Assembly: GCA_964416305.1 (NCBI GenBank)
Contig: CAYQDM010000012.1
Span: 48,841-112,840 of the forward strand
DNA length: 64,000 nucleotides
Source of the DNA: Acidaminobacter sp964416305
GTDB taxonomy: Bacteria > Bacillota > Clostridia > Peptostreptococcales > Acidaminobacteraceae
Reading direction: 5' to 3'
Position numbers and translations under genes: made by a program. Below the pieces are notes generated by a model that saw only the letters and a list, made by a program, of their open reading frames with translations, was not told the DNA's origin and did not search any database. Shown piece after piece: positions 50,872 through 58,445 of the stretch (position 1 is its first letter; the number at the start of each line of letters is the position of its first letter).

Positions 50872-52916
50872 AGGTCCTCCACCTCCTCGGTGTGGCGCGC
50901 CCCTGCACCGGATTGCGGGACCGGTTTCTGGTCGAGCCCGCCGGCCTTGCCGACAAGTTTATCTTCCAGCTGCTGGCGGTCATAGAGGTCCCGGTAATAG
51001 CCGCTGAGGGCCAGCAATTCGGCATGGGTGCCGCTCTCCGTGATCTCGCCGTCCGCCAGGACGTAAATGCGGTCACAGTCCTTGACGGTGGAAATGCGGT
51101 GGGAGACAATCAGCACCGTCTTCTCGGCGAGGGCGTCATTCAAGTGGCGCAGAATGGCTTCCTCTGTCTTGGTGTCGACGGCAGACAGGGCGTCGTCCAG
51201 GATCAGGATGTCCGCGTCTCGGTAGAGCGCCCTTGCTATGGATACCCGCTGCTTCTGCCCACCGCTTAGGTTCACGCCTCGTTCGCCCAGGAGGGTGCCG
51301 TAGCCGTCCGGGAAGCTGAGGATCTCATCGTGGACGCAGGCAGCCTGGGCGGCACTTTCAACGGTCACAGACCTTTCAAATACAGAAATTTGGCCGATGG
51401 TCGCGGCAGATTCACCGCTGCGAGGGTGTGGTGCTTCTGTGACCATCGGCAGAGGGCTTTGGGTACTGGCAGCGTCCTCTGACGGCGCATGATAAAAGCG
51501 AATGTTGTCCTCAATGGATTTTGAAAAGAGGAAGTTGTCCTGGGGCACGACGGCGAAGCGGTCTTTAATGGCGCGGGCGGTCAGCTGGTTGAGGTCGTAG
51601 CCGTCCAGGAAGACTTGGCCATTGGCCGGAGCCCAGGTTTTCGTGATCAGCTGGAGCAGAGTGGTCTTGCCGGCGCCGGTGCGGCCGATCAGCGCGACCT
51701 TTTCGCCTTTTCGGATACTGAGGCAGATGTTTTTCAGCGTGGGTTCAACTTGGTCGGGGTAGGTGAAAGTAAGGCCCCGCAGCTCGATTAAAGGCGAGAC
51801 GGTCTGGCCGCTGTCAGCTTGACCCAAGTCTGTGCGGAAGCTTAGGTTCTGAATGCCGGCGTGGTCGACGGCTCTGGCACTGGTGACTCCGGCTTCGACG
51901 GCAGAAGTTAACGTGGTGGAACCGGGCTCCAAAGTGCCATAGCTGAAGGACGGCTTCATGTCGAAGACGTCGTTCAGCCTGGAGAGTGAGGCGGAGCCCC
52001 GCTGCATGACGTTGACGACCCATCCCAGGGCCATCATGGGCCAGCTCAGCATGCCCACGTAGGAGATGAAGGCCACAAAGGCGCCCACGCTGATGCGGCC
52101 GTCAATGACCGCGCGGCCGCCGAAGAGCAGGGTCAGCACCAGACTGAAGGAACCGATGGTCCGGACCAAGGGAAACAGCCCGCCCCAGAGTCTGACCAGC
52201 TTCATGTTCTCTTTGTAGTTCAGGTCGTTGGAGGCTTTGAACTTCTCTTTTTGGAAGGGTTCCCGCGTATAGGTCTTTACAATTCGGATGCCGGAGAAGG
52301 CCTCCTGGGTCAGGTCCATCATGTCCGAGAAGGCCTCCTGAACCCGTTTGAAGCGACTTCGCATCAAGCGGCCACCGTAGAGGACCAGTGTGGCAATGAC
52401 GGGCATAGGCAGCAGGGCAATCAGGGTCAGCTGCAGGTCGGCGGTGATCAGCATGAAAATCAGGGTCATGAGGGTGATGAAGATGGCGTCCACCAGCATG
52501 ACCGTGCCAATGCCCATGGCATGGCTGACCGCGACCACATCGTTGGTGGCCAGGGCCATGATGTCGCCGACCTTGTTGACGTTGAAGTAGTCCGTCCTCA
52601 GGGTCTGGACGTGGGCGTAGAGACGGTTTCGGAGCCAATATTCCGCCTCTCTTGAGGTGCCTATAATGAGGATGCGCCAAAAGTACCGTCCTGTCGCCAC
52701 CAGGATAGCGATGCCCACGATCAGGGCTATGGTATTCAGAATATCACTGCTGCTTGCGGTCTTTTCTGCCAGTTGATCCGCCAGGCTGCCGATGAGTCGT
52801 GGGGTAATCAGCTGAAGAAGGTCGATGGCGATGAGGATGAGGACACCTCCAGCGAGGTGCCAGCGCTTCCTTTTCAGGAAGGGTTTCAGGTGTTTCAGGA
52901 GTGGGGCTGAAGGCAT
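50868..52916 (-). CDS. heterodimeric multidrug-type ABC exporter, degenerate-site subunit
   Basis: A 682-residue partner of the downstream gene. Six helices (about 15-310) precede an ATPase domain with Walker A GRTGAGKTTLLQLI, signature NLSGGQKQRVSIA and Walker B LILDDALSAVD, where Asp replaces the catalytic Glu. Two stretches look inserted: about 335-380, before the ATPase domain, and a stretch of roughly 40 residues near 490-530 (PLPMVTEAPHPRSGESAAT...). The second contains a complete CCATCGGC fold-back repeat (51393-51450) in frame. It lies after the Q-loop, in a surface helical region, so the protein may tolerate it. Confidence 0.9.
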   Translation of the reverse strand: MPSAPLLKHLKPFLKRKRWHLAGGVLILIAIDLLQLITPRLIGSLADQLAEKTASSSDILNTIALIVGIAILVATGRYFWRILIIGTSREAEYWLRNRLYAHVQTLRTDYFNVNKVGDIMALATNDVVAVSHAMGIGTVMLVDAIFITLMTLIFMLITADLQLTLIALLPMPVIATLVLYGGRLMRSRFKRVQEAFSDMMDLTQEAFSGIRIVKTYTREPFQKEKFKASNDLNYKENMKLVRLWGGLFPLVRTIGSFSLVLTLLFGGRAVIDGRISVGAFVAFISYVGMLSWPMMALGWVVNVMQRGSASLSRLNDVFDMKPSFSYGTLEPGSTTLTSAVEAGVTSARAVDHAGIQNLSFRTDLGQADSGQTVSPLIELRGLTFTYPDQVEPTLKNICLSIRKGEKVALIGRTGAGKTTLLQLITKTWAPANGQVFLDGYDLNQLTARAIKDRFAVVPQDNFLFSKSIEDNIRFYHAPSEDAASTQSPLPMVTEAPHPRSGESAATIGQISVFERSVTVESAAQAACVHDEILSFPDGYGTLLGERGVNLSGGQKQRVSIARALYRDADILILDDALSAVDTKTEEAILRHLNDALAEKTVLIVSHRISTVKDCDRIYVLADGEITESGTHAELLALSGYYRDLYDRQQLEDKLVGKAGGLDQKPVPQSGAGARHTEEVEDL
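51393..51450. repeat. CCATCGGC inverted repeat inside an ABC transporter gene
   Basis: GCCGATGGTC (51393-51402) and GACCATCGGC (51441-51450) face each other at the spacing seen for the intergenic copies, in the same outward orientation as copy D at 56297. The reading frame runs through it. The encoded stretch is absent from typical family members as I know them, suggesting insertion of the element together with some flanking sequence. Confidence 0.75.
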
Positions 52917-53044
52917 GGGGAAATGACCCCCCTTTCGATATGGTTTGTTATTATCATTCTAAAATCAGCGTTTTAGTGTTGTGCTGGATAGGGGGGGTCA
53001 AAAACCATCGGCGAAAAAATCATTAAAAAAAGATAAAATTCAAC

Positions 53045-53082
53045 TGAAAACTGTTTTCATTTCACTGGATGTGTTGTATAAT
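53045..53082 (+). promoter_or_regulatory. promoter with Fur/PerR-like operator, Sec-HesB gene
   Basis: TGAAAACTGTTTTCA (53045-53059) is a perfect 7-1-7 inverted repeat of the general Fur-family form. Its last six bases (TTTTCA) are placed as a -35, and TATAAT (53077-53082) follows after exactly 17 bp. The second HesB-like gene has the same arrangement (53667-53704). A lone ACCATCGGC half-repeat lies just upstream at 53005. Confidence 0.65.
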
Positions 53083-53189
53083 GACTTTGGTGATAGACAA
53101 ATCTAATGCATTCCGTTATGATCATAGAAAAGATTTATTGACAGTTCGACATCACGGTCGGCATTCGAACATGAAATGGAGGATTTAGC

Positions 53190-53501
53190 ATGAAAATTCA
53201 AACGAACCAGGCTACGATCGACGAGATCAAAAAAGTCCTGGATTCTCAGCAAGGCGCTCCAAGCAACGTGCGCATTTTCGTCGCAGGCTACGGCTGAGGC
53301 GGCCCGTCACTCGGTTTGGCTCTGGATGAGCTGAAGGATACGGACGTTGTGGACAATAGCAACGCAGTAAGTTTTGTAATGGAATCTGAGCTTTATGAAT
53401 CATTTGGCGACATTAAAGTCGAGTTCGTAGGCAACGGCTACCACGTCGCGCCTGCGGAGCAAAATGAGTCTGATTGCGGCAGCTGCAGCGGCTGTCACTA
53501 G
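53190..53501 (+). CDS. HesB-like selenoprotein (Sec36, in-frame UGA)
   Basis: Read straight through the TGA at 53295-53297, this gives a 103-residue protein that matches the Cys-containing paralogue 280 bases downstream along its whole length: RIFVAGYGUGGPSLGLALDEL here, with U at residue 36, against RIFVAGYGCSGPSLGLALDEL there. Start is ATG after GGAGG; the end is CGSCSGCH. HesB/IscA-type proteins take part in iron-sulfur cluster assembly or repair, and HesB-like selenoproteins are known in anaerobes. A suitable SECIS stem-loop follows the UGA. Annotation pipelines would miss the first third or split the gene. Selenium-insertion genes are not in this window. Confidence 0.9.
53295..53337 (+). 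promoter_or_regulatory. UGA selenocysteine codon and bacterial SECIS element
   Basis: Downstream of the UGA, TTTGGCTC (53315-53322) pairs over eight positions (two wobbles) with GAGCTGAA (53328-53335), leaving the loop TGGAT. The loop has a G in its second position and lies about 26 bases from the UGA, both within the known limits for SelB-dependent bacterial SECIS elements. Confidence 0.75.
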
Positions 53502-53526
53502 GATTTAAGGTGTAAGTTTTAAAGGT

Positions 53527-53570
53527 GAACTGTCTGAAGGTCTCTCACGAGCCCTTCGGACAGTTTTTTC
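53527..53570 (+). terminator. terminator of Sec-HesB gene
   Basis: AACTGTCTGAAGG pairs with CCTTCGGACAGTT (one wobble), followed by TTTTTTC, so the gene is a single transcription unit. Confidence 0.92.
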
Positions 53571-53666
53571 TTTTAATTGGGGGACGCGGAGTGCGGTAAG
53601 AACTCTGAACATTTCACCATCAGAAAATTTTAACAAAGTGAGTCGTGCATCAAAAACTTAAATCGT

Positions 53667-53704
53667 TGACAATGGTTCTCAATGTAGCCATCCTGGGGTA
53701 TAAT
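53667..53704 (+). promoter_or_regulatory. promoter with Fur/PerR-like operator, Cys-HesB gene
   Basis: TGACAATGGTTCTCA (53667-53681) has 7-1-7 symmetry and matches the general Fur consensus at most positions. Its last six bases (TTCTCA) serve as -35, then 17 bp, then TATAAT (53699-53704). The geometry is identical to that of the Sec-HesB promoter. Confidence 0.6.
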
Positions 53705-53781
53705 AGAGCTGCAACTAAATTATATTCCAATAATCTGATGAAGGCCAGCAGCCTATCAGATTCTAGAATAGGAGGCTACTT

Positions 53782-54111
53782 ATGCTAAGAGTGGAAACTA
53801 ATCCTGAAACCCTCGTTGAAATAGCCAAAGTCATTGATGGTCAGGAAGGTCCCAAAAATGTCAGGATCTTTGTTGCAGGTTATGGCTGCAGCGGCCCGTC
53901 CCTCGGTCTCGCGCTGGATGAGCTGAAAGAGACGGATTTCAAACACCTGCAGGGAGACGTTAATTTTGTCATAGACAAAGAGCTCTTTAGTGATTTGGGC
54001 GATATCAAGATTGAATTCGTTGGCAACGGCTATCTTGTTGAGCCGGTCGATAAGGTCGAAAAGGCCGGTTCTGGCTGCGGTGGTGGCTGCAGCGGCTGCG
54101 GCGGGCATTAA
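53782..54111 (+). CDS. HesB-like protein, cysteine paralogue
   Basis: A 109-residue HesB/IscA-like protein with Cys36 at the place where its neighbour has selenocysteine (GYGCSGPSLGL). The C-terminal tail GSGCGGGCSGCGGH is rich in Cys and Gly and could bind metal or a cluster. GGAGG precedes the ATG. The two genes look like a tandem duplication in which one copy uses Sec and the other Cys. Iron-sulfur handling is the likely role; the exact reaction is unknown. Each has its own promoter and terminator. Confidence 0.88.
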   Translation: MLRVETNPETLVEIAKVIDGQEGPKNVRIFVAGYGCSGPSLGLALDELKETDFKHLQGDVNFVIDKELFSDLGDIKIEFVGNGYLVEPVDKVEKAGSGCGGGCSGCGGH

Positions 54112-54144
54112 TTCCTAGCCGCAAAATAAGGATTTTGAACATCG

Positions 54145-54188
54145 AAATGGGGATCAGAGGCCGATTGGCTTTTGGTGCCCATTTTTGT
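54145..54188 (+). terminator. weak terminator after Cys-HesB gene
   Basis: AAATGGG pairs with CCCATTT around an inner GGCC/GGCT stem, followed by TTGTGTTTTTT. The stem is modest, so confidence is limited. Confidence 0.5.
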
Positions 54189-54199
54189 GTTTTTTGGGG

Positions 54200-54230
54200 A
54201 TGAAACTTGGTGTCAGACACCCAGTTTCAT
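54200..54230. repeat. palindrome of the GGTGTC type
   Basis: ATGAAACTTGGTGTC is followed directly by GACACCCAGTTTCAT with one unpaired base in the centre. Similar palindromes occur at 45598 and 60493. A half CCATCGGC repeat (GTGACCATCGGCA) lies at 54246. Confidence 0.7.
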
Positions 54231-54300
54231 GTTTTTTGGGGATAGTGACCATCGGCAGGGTATTTATTACTGGTGATGGTATAAATTCGGAGGTGTCTTC

Positions 54301-56256
54301 ATGCCCTATGATTTGGAATATCTAAAGCTGCTATCCAAGCAATACCCGTCGGTGGACGCGGTAAGCACGGAAATTGTGAATTTGAGTGCCATTGTTCTGC
54401 TGCCCAAGGGGACGGAGCACTTTTTGGCGGATCTCCACGGGGAACACGAGGCTTTTGATCACGTCATGCGCAACGCTTCAGGGGTGGTCAAGCGGAAAAT
54501 TGATGACGTTTTCGGAAACACCCTGACCGAAGGGGAGAAGAAATCCCTGGCGACGCTGGTATACTACCCCAGGGAGAAGCTGGACCTGGAGCGGGTTGCG
54601 CGGCCGGCTGAGGAAATGGCGGCCTGGCACGAAGCCATGATGCTGCAGCTGGTGCGGCTCTGCCGGCAGGCGGCGTACAAATACACGCGGTCCAAGGTCA
54701 GAAAGGCCATTCCGGTAGAGTTCCAATACATTATTGAGGAGCTCCTCCACGAAAATGAGCATGACACCATGAAGCAGGGCTACTACCAGGGGATCCTCGA
54801 CAGCTTGACGGCGATTGGGCGGGCGGAGGATTTTATTGTGGCGATCGCGGAGCTGATCCGTAAGTTGGTGGTGGATCATCTGCACATCATTGGGGACATT
54901 TACGACAGGGGCAAAGGGGCGCATCTGATCATGGATACCCTGAGACGCCATCACTCGGTGGACATCCAGTGGGGGAACCACGATGTGCTGTGGATTGGGG
55001 CGGCTTGCGGTTCGGACGTCTGCATGGCGGACGCGGTCCGGGTGTCGCTGCGCTACGCGAACCTGGAAACGCTGCAGGAGGGCTACGGTCTCAACCTGTC
55101 GCCGCTGGTGAGGCTGGCGCTGGACAAGTACGCCGGGGGCTACGCATCGACTTTCCAGGTTCGAAGCAAGGAGGAGAGCCTCGGGGAGACGGATCTGGCG
55201 CTGCTGTCCAGGATGCAGAAGGCTATTGCCGTGATCCAGATGAAGCTGGAGGGACAGCTGGCGCTGCGGCGTCCTGAGCTCGGGCTGAACCATCGGCGGC
55301 TTCTTGAAAAAATTGATTTGGCGTCGGGAACTGTCGAGGTTGACGGCGTGCGTTACCCGCTTCTGGACAAGGACTTTCCTACACTGGATCCTTCAAAGCC
55401 CTACGAGCTGTCCGCGGATGAGAAGGATGTGGTCGACAAACTGAGGCTGTCCTTCAAGCATGCCACTGATCTGCAAAAGCACATCAGATTCCTGGTGGAC
55501 AAGGGCAGCATGTATAAGCTGTTCAATGGGAATCTGCTCTATCACGGCGGCATCCCTTTGACGAAGGCGGGGGCGTTTGAGACCTTCGAGCTTTGTGGCA
55601 AACCCTTGAAGGGCAAAGCGCTGCTGGACGGCTTCGATGACTGTGTCCGCAGAGCTTACTATTCGAAAGACCCTGAAGAAAAGTCCCAGGCCCTGGACGT
55701 GGTCTGGTATTTGTGGTGCGGCGAGAAATCCCCGCTGTTTGGGAAAAGTAAAATGGCGACTTTTGAGCGCTACTTTATCGAGGCCAAGGAAACCCATAAA
55801 GAGGTCAAGAATGTCTATTATGCACTCCGGGATGAAGAGGAAGTCTGCGTGCGCATCCTGAGTGAATTTGGGCTGAATGCGGAGACCAGCCACATCATCA
55901 ACGGTCATGTGCCTGTTAAGGTGGTCAAGGGAGAGATGCCCATCAAGGCTGGCGGGAAGCTGATCACCATTGATGGGGGGTTGTCGAAGGCCTACCAGAA
56001 AGTCACGGGCATCGCGGGCTACACCTTGATTTTCAATTCCCAGGGGATGCACCTCGTCTCCCATGAGCCCTTTGAGTCGAAGGAACGCGCGGTCAGAGAG
56101 GACCTGGAGATCCTGCCGACCAGTGTCTTCATTGAGAAGAATAAGTCGCGGATGCTGGTGGGGGACACGGACAATGGCGCGGTCCTCAAGAAGGACATTG
56201 AAGCGCTGAAGGCGTTGCTGCAGGCTTATCGGGATGGGTTGATCCGGGAGAGGTAG
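54301..56256 (+). CDS. fbp: fructose-1,6-bisphosphatase, class III
   Basis: A 651-residue enzyme that hydrolyses fructose-1,6-bisphosphate in gluconeogenesis, of the large class III found in Firmicutes. Metallophosphatase-type motifs are FLADLHGEHEAF near residue 42, HIIGDIYDRGKGAH near 200, WGNHDVLWIGA near 225 and the late HIINGHVPVKVVKGEMP near 530. Length and the N-terminal YLKLLSKQYPSVDAVSTEI match the family. It follows GGAGGTG. The gene is a single unit, ending before a CCATCGGC fold-back repeat. Confidence 0.96.
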   Translation: MPYDLEYLKLLSKQYPSVDAVSTEIVNLSAIVLLPKGTEHFLADLHGEHEAFDHVMRNASGVVKRKIDDVFGNTLTEGEKKSLATLVYYPREKLDLERVARPAEEMAAWHEAMMLQLVRLCRQAAYKYTRSKVRKAIPVEFQYIIEELLHENEHDTMKQGYYQGILDSLTAIGRAEDFIVAIAELIRKLVVDHLHIIGDIYDRGKGAHLIMDTLRRHHSVDIQWGNHDVLWIGAACGSDVCMADAVRVSLRYANLETLQEGYGLNLSPLVRLALDKYAGGYASTFQVRSKEESLGETDLALLSRMQKAIAVIQMKLEGQLALRRPELGLNHRRLLEKIDLASGTVEVDGVRYPLLDKDFPTLDPSKPYELSADEKDVVDKLRLSFKHATDLQKHIRFLVDKGSMYKLFNGNLLYHGGIPLTKAGAFETFELCGKPLKGKALLDGFDDCVRRAYYSKDPEEKSQALDVVWYLWCGEKSPLFGKSKMATFERYFIEAKETHKEVKNVYYALRDEEEVCVRILSEFGLNAETSHIINGHVPVKVVKGEMPIKAGGKLITIDGGLSKAYQKVTGIAGYTLIFNSQGMHLVSHEPFESKERAVREDLEILPTSVFIEKNKSRMLVGDTDNGAVLKKDIEALKALLQAYRDGLIRER

Positions 56257-56296
56257 GCATAAGACGCAGTTGGTGTGAGTACAATATTAAAAAATT

Positions 56297-56350
56297 TTAG
56301 CCGATGGTCATCTGAACATTCCGTGTGAAGGTTGGGTAACCATCGGCTAA
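56297..56350. repeat. CCATCGGC fold-back repeat, copy D
   Basis: Perfect 12-base arms TTAGCCGATGGT (56297-56308) and ACCATCGGCTAA (56339-56350), in the opposite arm order to copies A-C. It lies 40 bases after fbp; the rest of the 307-base gap to accB holds the acc promoter and operator. Confidence 0.85.
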
Positions 56351-56496
56351 TCTCATTTTTGAATCACTCAGGGGCTTCCTTAATCCATATGAGGCTATTG
56401 CGCTCGATGGGGCTTTCCCGCCATCACACTGGCTTCTGCCTGGACCGTTTTGAAACCTGCCGGTTTCCATCAGGCGGCATTGCATACAAATATGCG

Positions 56497-56525
56497 TTGT
56501 CACCGAGGCTGAATCGTGGTATATT
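56497..56525 (+). promoter_or_regulatory. promoter of acc operon
   Basis: TTGTCA (56497-56502) and TATATT (56520-56525) are separated by 17 bp. Transcription would start near 56532, about 30 bases before accB. Confidence 0.7.
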
Positions 56526-56545
56526 GGTTGATAACATCATCTGAT

Positions 56546-56564
56546 ATTAGTAGGAGGTACTAAA
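56546..56564 (+). promoter_or_regulatory. FapR-like operator overlapping the accB ribosome binding site
   Basis: TTAGTAGGAGGTACTAA is an inverted repeat TTAGTA-N5-TACTAA, the known form of FapR sites, whose centre here is the ribosome binding site GGAGG itself. FapR represses fatty-acid synthesis genes until malonyl-CoA, the product of the enzyme encoded here, releases it. The fapR gene is not in the window. Confidence 0.65.
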
Positions 56565-57067
56565 TGGAAATTCGTGAGATTGAAATATTGCTTCAAGCCT
56601 TTAACGCGACGGATTTGACCAGGATGGCCTATTCCAAGGATGGCATCAGCCTTGTGCTCGAGCGGCAGTCTGAGCAATTGGCAGTTGTTGAGAGACCGGT
56701 TGAGCTCCGCCCACAATTAGCTCCACAGGCTGCGGCTGTCAATGAAAGCTTGCCAGTGGCTGCAAGCGCACCGGCTGCTGCGTTTTCAGTTTCTGCCCCA
56801 GCCCCAGCCCCAGCTTCATCACCGGCAGACCTGATCAAAGCGCCGCTGGTAGGTGTCTTCTATGCCGCTCCGGCACCGGACGCAGCGCCTTTTGTCACAG
56901 TCGGGCAATCGGTCAAAAAAGGTCAAACCCTGTGCATTGTCGAAGCCATGAAAGTGATGAACGAGCTCCAGGCGGAGTGGGATGGCGTCGTTGAGCAGAT
57001 CCTGGTGAAGCCGGAAGACATTGTCGAGTATGGCCAGCCGCTTTTCAGCATCAGGAGGAACGGATGA
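56564..57067 (+). CDS. accB: acetyl-CoA carboxylase biotin carboxyl carrier protein
   Basis: A 167-residue carrier. An N-terminal helix (IREIEILLQAFNATDLTRM) is followed by an Ala/Pro-rich flexible linker (about 50-90) and a biotinyl domain with the modified Lys130 in VEAMKVMNE. It carries carboxybiotin between AccC and the AccA/AccD carboxyltransferase to make malonyl-CoA for fatty-acid synthesis. Its end overlaps the start of accC by four bases. Confidence 0.97.
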   Translation: MEIREIEILLQAFNATDLTRMAYSKDGISLVLERQSEQLAVVERPVELRPQLAPQAAAVNESLPVAASAPAAAFSVSAPAPAPASSPADLIKAPLVGVFYAAPAPDAAPFVTVGQSVKKGQTLCIVEAMKVMNELQAEWDGVVEQILVKPEDIVEYGQPLFSIRRNG

Positions 57068-58443
57068 TCAAGAAAATCTTAATCGCGAATCGCGGTGAAA
57101 TTGCGGTGCGGGTTATCCGCGCCTGCCGGGAGATGGGGATTCAGTCGGTGGCGGCGTATTCTGAGGCGGACAGGGAGTCACTCCCGGTCCTGCTGGCAGA
57201 TGAGGACTTCTGCATAGGTCCTGCCAGCGCGAGGCTCAGCTACCTAAACATCAATGCCTTGATCCAGGCCGCCAAGGCTACTGGCGCTGACGCTATTCAT
57301 CCCGGTTACGGCTTCCTCTCAGAAAATGCCGAGTTTGCCGATGGTTGCCGCGCCGCCGGCCTCATCTTTATAGGCCCCGACGCCGAGCACATCCGCATGA
57401 TGGGGGACAAAGCCAAAGCCAGAGAAGTCATGCAAAAGGCCGGCGTCCCTGTCGTACCAGGCACTGAAGGCGCGGTGGACGATCTTGAAACCTTACGTGC
57501 CGAAGCAGAGAGAATTGGCTACCCCCTGATGGTCAAAGCGGCCAGTGGCGGCGGCGGCAGAGGCATGCGGGTGGTGGATTCACCGGAGATGCTTGAAAAT
57601 GCCTGGCAGACTGCCAGATCTGAAGCTAAAGCAGCATTTGGGGATGACAGAGTCTACCTCGAGCGAAGAATTGTGAAGCCTCGTCACGTGGAGGTTCAAA
57701 TCATGGCGGATACCCACGGCAACGTTCTGACGCTGGGTGAGCGGGACTGCAGCCTTCAGCGGCGCAATCAGAAAATCATTGAGGAATCTCCATGTCCGGC
57801 GCTGACCGAAGAACAGCGCCAAGGCCTCTACAAGGCAGCGGCAGACGCCGCCAGAGCGGTTCAGTACATAGGTGCCGGCACTATTGAATTTTTGCTCGAC
57901 AGCTCGGGTGAGTTTTACTTCATGGAAATGAACACCAGGATCCAGGTGGAGCACCCGGTGACGGAAATGGTCACCGGTATAGACCTGATTCAAACCCAGA
58001 TCCGTGTGGCTGGGGGAGAAGCGTTGAGCCTGAGACAAGAAGAGGTTCGCCTTCAAGGGCACGCTGTGGAGTGCCGCATCAACGCAGAGGATCCTGCTAT
58101 GCAGTTCAGACCGGCGGCTGGCACCGTGGAGGCCCTGCATTTGGCGGGTGGCTTTGGCGTGCGCAACGACTTTTTCATCTATCAGGATTACAAAGTGCCC
58201 CACTGTTATGACTCCATGCTGGGCAAAATCATTGTCTGGGGAGAGACTCGGGCGGAAGCGCTGAACCGCATGAAGCGCGTTTTAGATGAAACCATTATTT
58301 CCGGGCTCAAAACCAACCTGGAATTTCAAAAGAGCCTCATTGAGCTGGAGGATTTCCAGTCAGGCGAGTTTCACACAGGCACTCTGGAAGCCAGTTTGGA
58401 TGACCTCATCCTCACCATGAACCAGAAATTGAAAGGAGCTTAA
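57064..58443 (+). CDS. accC: acetyl-CoA carboxylase, biotin carboxylase subunit
   Basis: A 459-residue ATP-grasp enzyme that carboxylates the biotin on AccB using ATP and bicarbonate. Motifs are ILIANRGEIAVRVIRACRE at the start, GYGFLSENAEFAD, the ATP-binding glycine loop KAASGGGGRGMRVV near 160, and EMNTRIQVEHPVTEMVTG near 285. Length is typical and the gene is tightly packed in the acc operon, three bases before accD. Confidence 0.97.
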   Translation: MIKKILIANRGEIAVRVIRACREMGIQSVAAYSEADRESLPVLLADEDFCIGPASARLSYLNINALIQAAKATGADAIHPGYGFLSENAEFADGCRAAGLIFIGPDAEHIRMMGDKAKAREVMQKAGVPVVPGTEGAVDDLETLRAEAERIGYPLMVKAASGGGGRGMRVVDSPEMLENAWQTARSEAKAAFGDDRVYLERRIVKPRHVEVQIMADTHGNVLTLGERDCSLQRRNQKIIEESPCPALTEEQRQGLYKAAADAARAVQYIGAGTIEFLLDSSGEFYFMEMNTRIQVEHPVTEMVTGIDLIQTQIRVAGGEALSLRQEEVRLQGHAVECRINAEDPAMQFRPAAGTVEALHLAGGFGVRNDFFIYQDYKVPHCYDSMLGKIIVWGETRAEALNRMKRVLDETIISGLKTNLEFQKSLIELEDFQSGEFHTGTLEASLDDLILTMNQKLKGA

Positions 58444-58445
58444 TT

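Noticed and set aside
54271..54300. TATAAA at 54280 as the fbp promoter
   Set aside because: It lies too close to the ribosome site to leave room for a transcription start, and no -35 fits.
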